Shown one piece after another: positions 22,501 to 34,127 of a stretch of DNA of 64,000 nt (positions within the stretch are counted from its first letter, which is position 1; the number at the start of each line of letters is the position of its first letter). The stretch is from Rotaria socialis (taxonomy: Eukaryota > Rotifera > Eurotatoria > Philodinida > Philodinidae). The notes beneath the pieces were generated by a model that was not told the origin of the DNA, did not search any database, and saw only the letters and a program-made list of their open reading frames with translations. The translations under genes were made by a program, and so were the position numbers. The stretch spans positions 1 through 64,000 of the forward strand of contig CAJNYU010002640.1 of NCBI GenBank assembly GCA_905331475.1, read 5' to 3'.

Positions 22501-24628
22501 CTATTCTCTCCTTGTTCAGCTGACTGTTGTTGTTGTTGATTTTGCCCTTGTTCATTATGATTTCCATCATCACCTACATCATCGTCGTTGTGTCGTTGAC
22601 GACGATTAATTAATTCAACTTCCATACGTTGATCGTTTTCACGCTCAGTTTCAATGATTTCCAGTATTTGACGTTCACCACCAAGAAGATTTGCATAGAA
22701 AAGTATGCGCAATACATACAATCCTTCATGCATACCTATTCAAAGAAGAAATCAAACTATTACCTCTATATTTCATGCGATCATCAATACTGCTCTATTG
22801 ATTTCTCAATCGATAAAAAGTCAATGTTGATATATATTTACAGACAGAGTTCATTTTTTTGTTCTACTTGCAGTATTTCGTTTTATATAAACATACCTTG
22901 ATGAGTAAGAAATAACTAAAAACTACTTTAATTTATAGTCTTTATCTGGCAGTCTTAATATAAAGCATGTACTCCTTTTTTCGAAACGATAATAAGGATT
23001 GATTCTAGTTGGATCGAGTAAATTAGAAACAAGCTCTTTTACTTGTTCCTAATATATGTATTCGGGTTTACTTGCTAACATAAATTTAGACAGCTATCGT
23101 TAGATTACTTCAAATAGAACTAGCACAGGAGACTTACTTTACTTAGTTAAGTACCTATTTGAAAATAAAAGTTATGAAATTCTAAATATTATTTAAAAGT
23201 TCAGTTTTATTTACTGAAGTAATCTCTGAAGAGAATTCTTTTTGATTCTGTATGATAGATTGTCAATAGCAAATTTCTAAACAGTAAATTCTATAGAAAC
23301 TAGATTTCTATTTAAAAAGCAATTTGCTTTGGTTAATTGAATAATTTATTTTTCTATTGAATTCAGTGGTCTATGCTTATTATCAATAAAAGCCATATCA
23401 ATTCGCTGCAAGATCTAATCAGTTCTATTTTTTTGGTAACAGAATCAATAGCCCTATATGACTTTCCTAAGTTTCTACCGAGATCAAACACTCAATTACT
23501 ATGGCAATCCGTAAGTATAGTTTACAATTAAACTATCCAATGTAACTTTACCTCTTTCACTTGATAATAATGATTCATTTGTAGTATTAATTTCTGTATG
23601 ATCACACCATCTGAATGTATGCATAGTAATATACTGTTGTACATGTGAAACATAATAGTTTAAATCAGTTTTCTGTTTGGCTAAAATTCGTACGAATTTC
23701 ATTTGAATATCAATTGATAATTTAGGGAAAATTGAATAGAACGTATAAGCAGTATCAAATATACATATTGGATCTGATAGATATGGTAGTTGAAATACAA
23801 TAAAGAATATATTAAGGAAATTAGCATCATCTTCAAGTTCAGCTTTTTTTGATAATGCTAATTCATTATCGATTTGTTTAAATAAAGCACCTAATGCATC
23901 ATTAATTGTTACTGATACCTCATCTTCATATGACATTAATAATTTTATAGAACGTTTCATTAAATCAAAATCTAATGTAATTTCATTATTTTCGAGTGTT
24001 ATACGTGAGTCATGTAGGAAGTGACCTGTCGTTCAATTAAAGAAAAAAAAGAAATGTATTTTTCAACAGAGAAATGTAGTTTTTTTTTGTTTTACTTTTA
24101 GCTGTGGCACTCGCCGTTTTCGATGAAGAAATATCATTATTTGTTGAACTATTGATAGGAAAACCTTTCCGTAAAAAACTTGATGATAGATTTTGTCGAT
24201 TAGAAAAAACAGAATAAATTAATTTTTGAAGTAATCCCCAATTGTTTAGTTCTTTACATTTCATAATTATCTGTTGAAGATTTTCTTCAATTAGAAACGA
24301 ATTTGAATTCATATATTCATCTAAATAAGCTAAGCCATAGTCATGTGCGAGTTTAATTGCTTCAGCAGCAACATTATTTGGATCTTCGAAAAGTTTTCGA
24401 TCATATTTAAATGATAAATTCGATGAACAATAAATATTTAGACATTGACTGTTTCCTATAGATAAAAAAAAGAAACAATAAAATAAAGAGAAGCAAGAGT
24501 TAAACATCTCCATACCACAGCCGCGTGTTAGCTGCTGAAAGTAACTTTGAACTAATTTGGCTAGAAAATTAACCAATTAATTCATGCAATAAAAAATTTT
24601 ATTTTAAAATTAGCATACCAGCAGTCAT
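19576..24628 (-). CDS. UBE3A: HECT ubiquitin ligase UBE3A (E6AP)
   Basis: Thirteen exons, minus strand: 24619-24628, 24516-24560, 24096-24455, 23552-24025, 22199-22735, 21998-22143, 21844-21928, 21723-21782, 20949-21157, 20713-20892, 20406-20635, 19820-19903 and 19576-19756. They give 866 aa, matching the 850-875 aa of animal UBE3A. The N-terminus is the AZUL zinc domain (QQLTRGCG, then CLNIYCSS), found only in UBE3A-type ligases. The C-terminal 350 residues form the HECT domain, with [34 protein letters not shown] and the catalytic Cys in AHTCFNV (residue 834). The middle holds a lineage-specific Gln/acidic insert near 22500-22600. It transfers ubiquitin from E2 to substrates and shuttles between nucleus and cytosol. 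Introns of 816 and 565 bp are the longest. Confidence 0.95.
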
Positions 24629-25915
24629 ATGAACAAATTTTAATTAAATATAACAATTATATTTTTATCTATTGTAGAGAATGAAGATAGTATTAAGTAA
24701 TTTTGAAATAATGTATCGATGAAAAAAAATGTTTCATTTTATGTGAGCTGTATTTATTGCAGCGTTTTGCATTCTTTCATTCGTTTTTTTCCCCTAATAG
24801 CTGGGTTTGCTTGTCATTGTTTTACCGTCTCAGCAAGAGATGTCACCAATACAAATGAATAGAACAGGAAAAATAAATGGAAAAACTAATGCAGCAGAGG
24901 GCGTGTCAAATTTGTTCGGTGCAAGTTAAGCAAAAGCAGTCTGTCTAAAGGACATTCGTAATTGTTCATTCTTTTGTGTTCAATGGTTTTTCGTTCGATA
25001 AAATACACAATAGAAAAGTTTCATTGAAATTCATCTTTGATTGTACTTCAGATAGACAATACAACATTATAAAAGAGTAAGAGTATTGCAGCCCCGTTGA
25101 TTTAAATCATTATCAAAATTTTTAAAAAGATTGGTGAAATTAATCGAAGTCCAAAACGTTTAGGGTTGCCATTCTATTCAACTAGATTACACACCAAGCG
25201 GACTGTATTACTTATATTTATATATGCTATAACTATGATCGTTTTAAATAAAAACTTTAACAGTGATCTGTAGTATTCTGAAAACTTTAGTCCACAATAT
25301 ACATATTTGATGTAAAATATAGAAAGCATCATGAGTAGTAGCATCTTACACAGGCACAGTATAAGAATCAATTTATTTTAGACATTTCATATCTTAAAAC
25401 AAAGTTCTAGTCGTTTTCAGATTTGTTTATTCATATTGAATCTTCTTGAAGAACTTGATCAGTTCCGCGAGTGTGAACCAGCCGTATTATTCCTTCATAA
25501 AACTTCATTACAAAAATCTTAATGATTTGGTTTCAAAAATTAAAGTTAACGGTTTCATTAATGTTCGGTTAATATTCCAACAATATGATCGAATGATAAT
25601 ATATTTTCGCTAATTGTCTGCTGTTTGACAAAACAACCGGTTTTACTAACACAGTATTTTTTACAAGAGTACACATACACAACCACACAAGCATATTTAT
25701 ATCGAAAGAAAAAAGACGACATACATAATGAACACAAGGAAAAAAGGACAAAAAAGACAAAGATCAGGATTTTTTTTGCTTTTTGTTTGAAAACTTTTTT
25801 TGCTTGTGTGCACCTTTTTATGTTAGAGCAAAAACAAAAAAGGAGACAACGACTAAATTGAGTTTTCCTCGGTTAATCAAGAAAAACAACGAAAAGAAAA
25901 AGCAATTAAACGTCA
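24629..25915. other. Intergenic, upstream of UBE3A
   Basis: About 1.3 kb, AT-rich, between the UBE3A start and the ALYREF stop. There are pyrimidine- and A-rich runs at 25720-25920 that fit the 3' region of ALYREF. No gene or repeat is evident. Confidence 0.5.
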
Positions 25916-26832
25916 TCATTTTTTCGATGAGCTTTCTGCACGGTATGCATCGAGTTCAGCATCAAGATCTTTAGCGGTAACATCTACTTTTTTATTACCA
26001 CCATTTCCATTTTGCTGTTGTCTACCACCTCGTGGCCGACTAGCACCACCACCACGAGTTCCATTTTGTTGATTATTAAAACGAAAACTTGATCTTTGAT
26101 TTCTACCATTAGTTCCATTTAGATTCAAACTAAAATTTGTTTGTTGTTGTGCTCCACTATCAAGAGCACCAACTAATTTAAGATCCATGGGACGACCTAA
26201 TCAATGAGTGGTTTAGAACTTAATCAAAAACTTTTACTACTCTTACTTACCATCAAGATTGAGGCCATTATATTTTTGTTGGGCAGAAACAGCGTCAACA
26301 CGACGTTCATAAACAACTTCAGCTGTACCTAATGATAGACCATTTTCATCAAAATGTACGTGTGCAGCACGAACAGCTCCAATATCTTCAAATAATTCCT
26401 TGAACAAAAAATACGAATTAATTTTGCATTCACACCGAAGAAATTCTATACTACCTTAATATCACTTGTTGTTACACCATAATCAAGATTAGCTATGAGT
26501 AATTTCGTGGTACTATTAACACCACTAGTACGTTGTCCAATTCGACCTCGATTAGCATTATCATCAAAAAGATCATGTTTCCAACGACCTGCTGGTGCAT
26601 TCAACGTTCGAGGCTAAATTTGTACCAGACGAAGATACGAAAAACTAAATAATCGAGTAAAAAGAATAATTACCAGGCCACCACCACCACGAGTTCGAAA
26701 TCCGTTGCTTTGACCACCTCCTCGACCGCCGCCACGTGTATGAAATCCACGTTGACCACCACGTCGAGTTGTAGTACGATCTTTTCGAATGATATCGTCG
26801 AGACCAAGACCAAGTTTATCCGAATCGGCCAT
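25916..26832 (-). CDS. ALYREF: mRNA export adaptor ALYREF / THO complex subunit 4
   Basis: Four exons, minus strand: 26674-26832, 26455-26613, 26251-26398 and 25916-26196, giving 248 aa, the normal ALYREF length. The N-terminus has the UAP56-binding motif LGLGLDDIIRKDR followed by an RGG-rich segment. The central RRM starts at KLLIANLDYGVTTSDIKELF and ends near RPMDLKLV. The C-terminus is Arg/Gly-rich and closes with the second helicase-binding motif KDLDAELDAYRAE. The protein loads onto spliced mRNA in the TREX complex in the nucleus and hands it to the export receptor NXF1. Start chosen at MADSDKLGLG, the conserved N-terminus. Confidence 0.95.
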
Positions 26833-27894
26833 TCTTATATTTCTTTCGAAGCGCTGTTGTTAGGAATAAATGAAGATGATGATGACGATGGAATGACGTT
26901 AATCTAAAAACTTCATTCTTTTGTGCGGTACATTCGCTGTTGTTTTAAATTATTTTGAACCGGATAGGAAGAATAAATATAGCAGTTTTGTATAATTAAA
27001 CACTGCAATGGAATATGATCACAAAAGCTGTGTAGCATTCCGGCTGTATTTTTGTTTTTGCCGCCAACGAGGTAAACCCCGTGGACACACATTCGCAACA
27101 TTCGTCGGTGAACGAATCAGCGAATTGTGCGCATGGATGCTATTCATTCTTCACTTTTTAGTTTCCTAATTTTTTCTTAAATTTCGTACTTGTCGAACAA
27201 TACATATATATTCAATAAAATGAAGAGCAACTCAGGATGATAATTAGTAAAAAAACGAACAAACTGCCAAACAACACTACAATTATAAAATGATGATGCC
27301 AGGAGAGAAGAAGAAAATAAATGAATGAATCTAAGTTTGTTGATTGAAAATGTTTCAAAACAAAGAGAAATGTGTTTACAGGTTATGTGTGTGGATGATG
27401 GAGGCGACAAGAATTCGAAAATGGCGAGCCAATGGAATTGCTTTATGGTAAAATATGGATCATGCATATCTTACAAACACTGAATCCTATTGGTTCACCA
27501 TTATGGAATTCGTGTCGCCTCTACCATATTTCGTACTTTTCCCTATAGGTTGTTGTTTCCCTTCAGCGGTGACTACATATGTGCGTTTATCGTTACCTTG
27601 AAATTCATCGTATACTAGCCTCTATTCAGAAGTGATGCCTGAACAAGAAAGAAATTAATCTTCTAGAAAATGAAAGAAAATAAAATTCACTATTATTTCC
27701 CAAACAAAAAGATATGAGCAACAATATTTTTAAGAAATGTTATTGTTGGAAGGAAGGAGTCATCTTCTTTTCTCATTGGCTAAATTTGTTGTAATATTGA
27801 AGATCCAAGAAAAGAAAAGAATGATATCATGAGTAAGTAGAGTCGCATGCTTCAAGCTCATTCATTCTAGAAAAAAACAAGAATAAACACAAAT
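26833..27894. other. Intergenic between divergent ALYREF and RNF141
   Basis: About 1.06 kb separating two divergently transcribed genes, so it should hold both promoters. No clear exon, RNA gene or repeat is seen. A repeated GAT-type run (26872-26890) lies just upstream of ALYREF. Confidence 0.5.
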
Positions 27895-28854
27895 ATGTTT
27901 CAAGAACAACATCCTCATGGCAATTCAAGTGATGAAGAGGAATTAGATAGTGATCATCAACTAGAACATAAATTGCCATCCGATAATTTAGATTTTGTTC
28001 CAACTTTCGTTAAATTGAAACAAATCATTTTACTTCGACATCGAAATTTTGTTCAATTACTCAATGAATTCAATATTACATTAGAAAAGTTCACAAGAGA
28101 TGAACCTCATTATTTACGATTTACTATTGTACCGCATTCGGATTCAAATATCTTATGGAAAGCACTTATGCGTATAGCATGTTCGAAAGTAGAGTCAATT
28201 TTCTCCTATTGAATTTTATTTTATTTGACTGGTTCTTTTTCTTCTTCCAAGATTTCAAGAACCGATCAAAGTAAATCGAATGAAATCATATTGAATTTAC
28301 AACAATTTTTATCTGTACATGAATCATTAAGTCAGCAAATATCTACATTACAATGTTCAGCTACAGCATTATATAATTCATCACCAGGAGATGAAAATTC
28401 TTCATTTACAACAGCAAAACTGTTCGTAGAAAACAGCATATGTTTGAATAATGCCTATCATTTTGTTTTCATTATCGTTTATAGATCTTTCAATGTACCT
28501 AACGATAATGAATGTTGTATATGTATGGATCGTAAACCAAATTTAGTTTTGCCTTGTACACATAGATTTTGTGATGAATGCTTTCAACAATGGTCTGCTT
28601 ATTTTTCTCTCTGCTCCTATCAATCATCATAGAATAGAATCTTGTTTAGGTCTTCCCAAACAACAGCTACTTCATCTCATACATGTCCGCTATGTCGCGT
28701 CGATGTAAACAGTGACAGTGGGTTTGTACTAGCCGAAACGCCAAAATACGATAAGGTCAAGAAGATGCTTACTGAATCTATTTTATCGTTGCCGAGTGAT
28801 TTAAAAAATCGTGGTAATGATGGAACATCAATGACGGGAAGCTATCGCGAATGA
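27895..28854 (+). CDS. RNF141: RING-finger protein RNF141-like
   Basis: Four exons, 27895-28188, 28252-28421, 28485-28592 and 28650-28854, give 258 aa, near the 230 aa of vertebrate RNF141. The N-terminal half has the family pattern of a helical region followed by FTIVPHSDSNILWKALMRIA. The RING is C3HC4: CCICMDRKPNLVLPCTHRFC, then DECFQQW, then TCPLCR; a splice junction lies between the Trp and the last Cys pair, with a Ser/Thr-rich insert there. RING domains recruit E2 enzymes, so an E3 ubiquitin ligase role is likely but not shown. The exon 2 donor (GTTCGT) is weak, although phase and the 63 bp intron support it. Confidence 0.88.
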
Positions 28855-30183
28855 TGATTATTTCGATTGTTTTTGTATCAGATGCACTGACACAAAATCC
28901 ATATTGTTTTTTAAAACACGCTTCTTTATTCTTTTGATTTTCAATCTTTTTTTTCTCAATGTCTATATGATTTACTGTATATAACGGCAATATAATTATT
29001 ATATTTTTTATCAATCTGAAATTAAAAAAACCATGCAGATGAATAATCATTGTTTCTACGTTCAATACGAATCATTTTAAAGAAAAATAAAAAGGTAATG
29101 AAGAATTTGATTCAATTTCTAGATTAAACAAGCAGAGAATGAATTTTACTGATTATTTAATATATGCCAAATCACAGTTGGTAGGAAAATAACATACATA
29201 TATATATATATAGAATGATAAATATTTTTCTACAATGTATTGATAAACACGAAATAGTTCATATTGAAAATTTTCAACTTCTGAGATATAAATAACTAAT
29301 AAAAAAACACAATTTTTATTTTTAAATAGATCTAAAATGATTGATCAGAATATTCGAAAAGTTTCTATGCTAATACTTCTATGTATCAACAGTAAAGGAA
29401 GTGAGTATGAGCATCCGATATTAACTAAATGAACTTCTGGAAAAATATCTTTCTACTTGATTTTCTTATTGATATCTGATATGATTGCAGTTTACGCTTC
29501 TGACTGATCGGAAGTATCTATATGATATCAGACTGAAATTTCAAGTTTTCCTTTCTTTCTAAAAACACATGAATGATTCAACTCGAAATAATGTCCTTTT
29601 CAATATTCTTTATTCCAGAGAATAGCATATGTTTCATTCCATAGTGTAATATTTACTTGAAGATATGAGGAGTTTATCATAGAAACGAGCGAGACAAGTC
29701 GTACTGGTTCTGGAATTATCTTATCTATGTATAATTAATCTGTTATTGATAAACGTATGGTAGATTTATAATTAGTTATAAAGATAAGACTCATTGACAG
29801 AAAGTCCTTAAAGAAAAAATGATCAATTTTACTTTTTCTTTAAACAAAAAAAGTCAGTTCTCTTTAAAAGTTTCATCAGAAAAATTTTCGTGATACATAG
29901 ATGCTTCTTGATAAATAAATAAAAATATAATTTCAAAAATTTCTAATAGCTGCTACAATTAGTTAGATTGCTTTTTGACACTATTTTATGGTTAAGAAGC
30001 TTCTTTTGAGCCATTACCATTCAAAATGAATATAAATTTCCATACAAATGCCATTCATTTTATTGAAAAACTAATTTTGAAAACGAATATATTTCAAAAA
30101 TTAATACATTGTAAAAAGAAAAATATTCATAATAATTATCTGAAGAGAAAATATTTTAAAATATTCTTGTATTCTACTAAAAG
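28855..30183. other. Intergenic, very AT-rich
   Basis: About 1.3 kb with a short TA run (29197-29211) and no convincing exon. The 5' end of the PRUNE-like gene (start codon) probably lies in the last 200 bp but could not be fixed. An ATG at 30024 opens a short frame that does not splice in phase to the first certain exon. Confidence 0.45.
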
Positions 30184-31825
30184 AAAAATTTAAATCAATT
30201 CCATCGCATACGCATTGTTTTGGGTAATGAATCTTGTGATTTGGATTCAACTATAAGTGCTTGCGTCTATGCATATTTTCTTCATACTGTATGTTGAACA
30301 GAATAAAAATAACTTTTGATTTAATGATTGATTTATCAATAATAGACTTGTTCGAATCAAAAAGAAATTCTTCATTTATCTGTGATGAGTAACAATGCTT
30401 CAACATTTCGTTTACGTACTGAAGTACGATGGCTTCTCAAAGAAGATTATTCAAATGTTATTTGCATTGATGATATAAATCTAAATGAATTACATAATCA
30501 AAGAAAACTTGATATTATTCTGGTTGATCATAATTATTTAAATTCAAATTTAAATGAAAATGTAATTGAAATAATTGATCATCATCAATTAAAAAATGGT
30601 TCCATCATGCTACAAGAGTATAGCAGAATTGCATTTTTTCCTCCAGAAACGATAATCCTTCTACTTTTTGTTTTTTCAATTAGTCCATCGAAGATCAAAA
30701 TTGAATATGTTGGTTCATGCTGTACATTAATTGCTGAAAAATTATTTTCATTAAATTTTAAAATGACAGAAAAAGTCGCATATTTATTAACCGGTAAATA
30801 GTAATATTGAATGACCAATCGATTCTTTCCATTAATACGTTCGTTTCAAAAAATAATTATTGAATCGTTTTTGTTATCCACCAGGATTATGAGTCTATAG
30901 AAGGTTCGTCGAGCTCGATTGTGATATTTCAGAAGGGGCTCATTTTTAGAGTTTAGTCATGTTGAAATAAGCTTAGTCGTATTCTTAAAATAGACTTTGC
31001 CTATAAATTCAGAAAAAATTCGTATTATCTCATCTAGTGTTACTTTTTTACGTGCAGACTGAACAGATCTCTACACGAAATTCATAAAAGAGGAGACTTC
31101 TTTTTTTATGTTTCTTCAAGGACCAATTGTATTCGATACAGTTAATTTTTCACCAAGTGCTGGCAAAACAACAGAGAAAGATCGACAAATCTATGCACAA
31201 CTACAAACTTATCGTCCACAATCTGACAATGATTTAGAGTTATACGAAAATATAATGAAAAGTTCAGCAGACGTAACAGGTAATAGGATTTTCAAAGTAA
31301 ATAAGAATAAATAGAAAATTAAAGTATCTAGGATTATCGGTCCAAGATCTATTACGGAAAGATGCTAAACAAATTTCGGGGTCGAATGTTTGTCTTATCA
31401 TGTCTAGTTTACCAATGAATTATACAGTTGAAGTAAATTTATCTAATGAATTGATTTTCTAGCAATTTATGTTGATTTGTTTCTCTTAGGATTTAATTGG
31501 AAAACTAAAAACGCTGGATGACATAAATGAATTTTTATCAGAAAATGAGAATGCGGATGGTGTTATTATTACATCGGTAAAAGTTGAGAATACAGTAACA
31601 AAACGTCAATTAGGCTTTTATTTTAAAAAAATCGAACATACACAATTGATTAACAAATATATTCGAAGTGAAGAAGTTAATCTTGATTTGCAAGAACGTC
31701 CTATACCAATAAATCAAGCACGTATCAAATTATTTGATCAAAAAAATGTTCTAGCTTCTCGAAAACAAATACTACCACTTATTGAAACGTTTATCAAAGA
31801 TTTGGTTAAATCAGACATCTCCTAA
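30184..31825 (+). CDS. PRUNE1: PRUNE-family DHH phosphoesterase (exopolyphosphatase-like), 5' end unresolved
   Basis: Six exons, 30184-30288, 30346-30617, 30684-30793, 31121-31279, 31332-31432 and 31490-31825, join in phase to at least 360 aa. The first reads IVLGNESCDLDSTISAC, the N-terminal Asp motif of the DHH superfamily. Then come ILVDHN and IIDHHQ (the DHH metal site), VGSCCTLIAEKL, and the DHHA2-type C-terminal part ending near LASRKQILPLIETFI. Here the third motif is DHH, as in yeast exopolyphosphatase, whereas vertebrate PRUNE1 has DHR. Relatives split short-chain polyphosphate or cyclic nucleotides and bind signalling partners. No in-frame ATG precedes the first exon after the stop at about 30178, so a further 5' exon is missing from the model. 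Confidence 0.85.
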
Positions 31826-34127
31826 GTATTCTGTTTATGAATGAACTTAACTCTATTACGTTTTAGTCATGTCATTGAATGATTTCGAAGCTTGAATTTT
31901 TTGTTTTATTATAAGTTATAGTTCGAAAATACTTTCAATATATCGATCATTTTTCTCAAAATAAATATTCTTCAAGTAGTGTTCGGATACATAATCATGC
32001 CAATCACTCCTAAAAGTATGAGCCCATGCACATACGTCTTGTATAATTGCATAGAGATCTCTGAACAATTTTGGAACATGTAAAATAAATCAAGAACTGT
32101 GGCGTAGTATTCCACATGGTATTATTGTTGCAAAATCTATTTAAGAATCAGTCCGTTAGACAATCAGAAGAGCTGAAGGATTCGCTTTGAAATTAACTAT
32201 ATTGATAGTTCAACAATAGTGCAATACACTCTAGAAAATCGATTGAAAAGCTTCTAAGTCACTGAAATCATTGTTTTTTCCTGCTTAAATCTCCTATGTA
32301 CTTGATATTTGAATTAACCAGTTCATCTATTTCTATGTATCAATATCGTAGTCTGAACGTCTATTCCATGCAATAGAATCACAACTTGGTCATATGAAAG
32401 GAAACTTTCGTTTTTGTTTTATCAGTAACTCCAAGTTTTACGTTGATTGAATAGAAGTCAAATCAAGACTCGGATATGCCTGGACTGCGATTCGACCTAT
32501 ATTTCCTATAATTCCTATATTTTCCTATATTTTATCGAAAAAAGTAGAAAATTTCCGAAAACCTCTTAATTTTGGTACTGTCTTTAGACGGAAAAAAACT
32601 TCTAATGTGTACAAGCATGTGTTTTGGACAAATTCTTGTATTATAGTGACATTTCTTTTAAATAGTATTTTGCCTTTCGCCTATTTAGTGGGCTGACTGA
32701 GACACTGTTTAATACAAAAGTACAAAATACAAAATAGTTCAAAAGAAAAAGAAAACATTCACAAAGTGATCATGTACTAGTTTCGGGTTTTTAGTGAAGT
32801 TTTAGTTAGATATAAAAGCTGTATATATATACCCGTGGAAATAAGTTTCACTCTGTATTTTGAGGATATGGTTACCAAAAGAATATCTTTTTTTAAATTA
32901 ACGATATATTCTGAAAGCCCGTGAAATTTTACACCATCCTGTGTATATACATTTTCATTTACACTTACTTATTACCGGAAAAAATTGAGTTATGATAAAA
33001 TACAAAATAAGCTTGTGGAAAATAATAAGCGATGAATGCTGATTATCAGGAGAATAAAATTAGGTTGAGATTTTTTGGGAAGTCATGTCGGTAATCTGAA
33101 ACGTCTCCTTTAATTATGAGAAATAGTATTTATTTTTTCAAAGTTTATGATCTACTTTATTGTTATTTATTAATTTGCGAAAGTTTTATAATTAAACTTT
33201 ATAATAATCCTCGAATTAGCAACTTATTTCAGTAGAAAGAAGTTACACAAGAATCTTGATGATGATTGAGCTGTTCATAGCAGCTGCATAAAAACGATTT
33301 TCGAGCAGAGAAGTTAAAAGACACTACAACAATTGAACAGAAACGCCGTATAAAAACATCCTATATTTTGGCCATTTTTTATCGAAAATCCTATACATTT
33401 GACAAGCTAAATCCTCTAAGGATTTCTATATTTTTAAAAAGTAGCAATCGGAGGCCAGAGATATGCGTCCAGAACATAAATGATATTAATATGAATCTAA
33501 ATGTCTGTTTGATTTAGCATTCATATTATATTTCAGTAGTTTATAATGCGGAAGTAAATAAAAGGTGTACTTTCAGTTCGTATCAAAATACTTGTAATGA
33601 AAAATAAATAAATCAAATTAGATCTTTTTTAAAGTTTGACATTCAAAAATAAAATGTTTTACTCATGTTTCTATGTTTTGAATACAATTGATACAAGAAT
33701 AAGCACAAAAAACAAAAAGAATATTTTTTTTGGGCTGTGCTAGGCATTCGTGAGCATTTACAATCTGCAAGAGAAGAAAACCTTTTTATGTATTCTTCTA
33801 GTTTACCAAACTTAAAGTACGTGTAAACTTCTATTCTTTAAGCATTACCAACATTGCCGATCATGTAAAACAATTTAATCAGATATGTTTTTTGTGGTTC
33901 AAAAAAGTAGTACATTCACATGATTTTATTAACATAAGCACAAAAACCCCACAAACAAAATCCAGCAAACACAAAAAAAGAGAAAACAATTGAAAACATT
34001 TTTTTGTAACCAAGCATTTTTATTGAAGAACTTTAGTCTTTTGTGTAACTTCTATACTTAAAGTCGCATAGCTTTGAAAAAAAGCGAAAGACAAACTAAT
34101 CTATAATATAGAACATTCTTGATTTGC
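31826..34127. other. Intergenic with a possible degenerate inverted-repeat element
   Basis: About 2.3 kb between converging genes. It holds the candidate element at 32471-33471 and otherwise AT-rich sequence without exons or RNA genes. Confidence 0.5.
32471..33471. mobile_element. Possible old 1 kb inverted-repeat element
   Basis: The left end (GGATATGCCTGGACTGCGAT) and the reverse complement of the right end (GCATATCTCTGGCCTCCGAT) match at roughly 70 percent over 23 bases. Just inside each end, CCTATATTT and TATCGAAAA words recur in the same region. There is no clear target duplication and no coding frame, so this is a weak call. Confidence 0.35.

Noticed and set aside
2625-25100. GCAGCCCCGTTG word seen both at about 2628 and 25087
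   Set aside because: The match is about 12 bases with no extension or border, so chance is likely.
26614-26907. Antisense frames over the ALYREF first exon
   Set aside because: They mirror the RGG-coding repeats of ALYREF and have no independent support.
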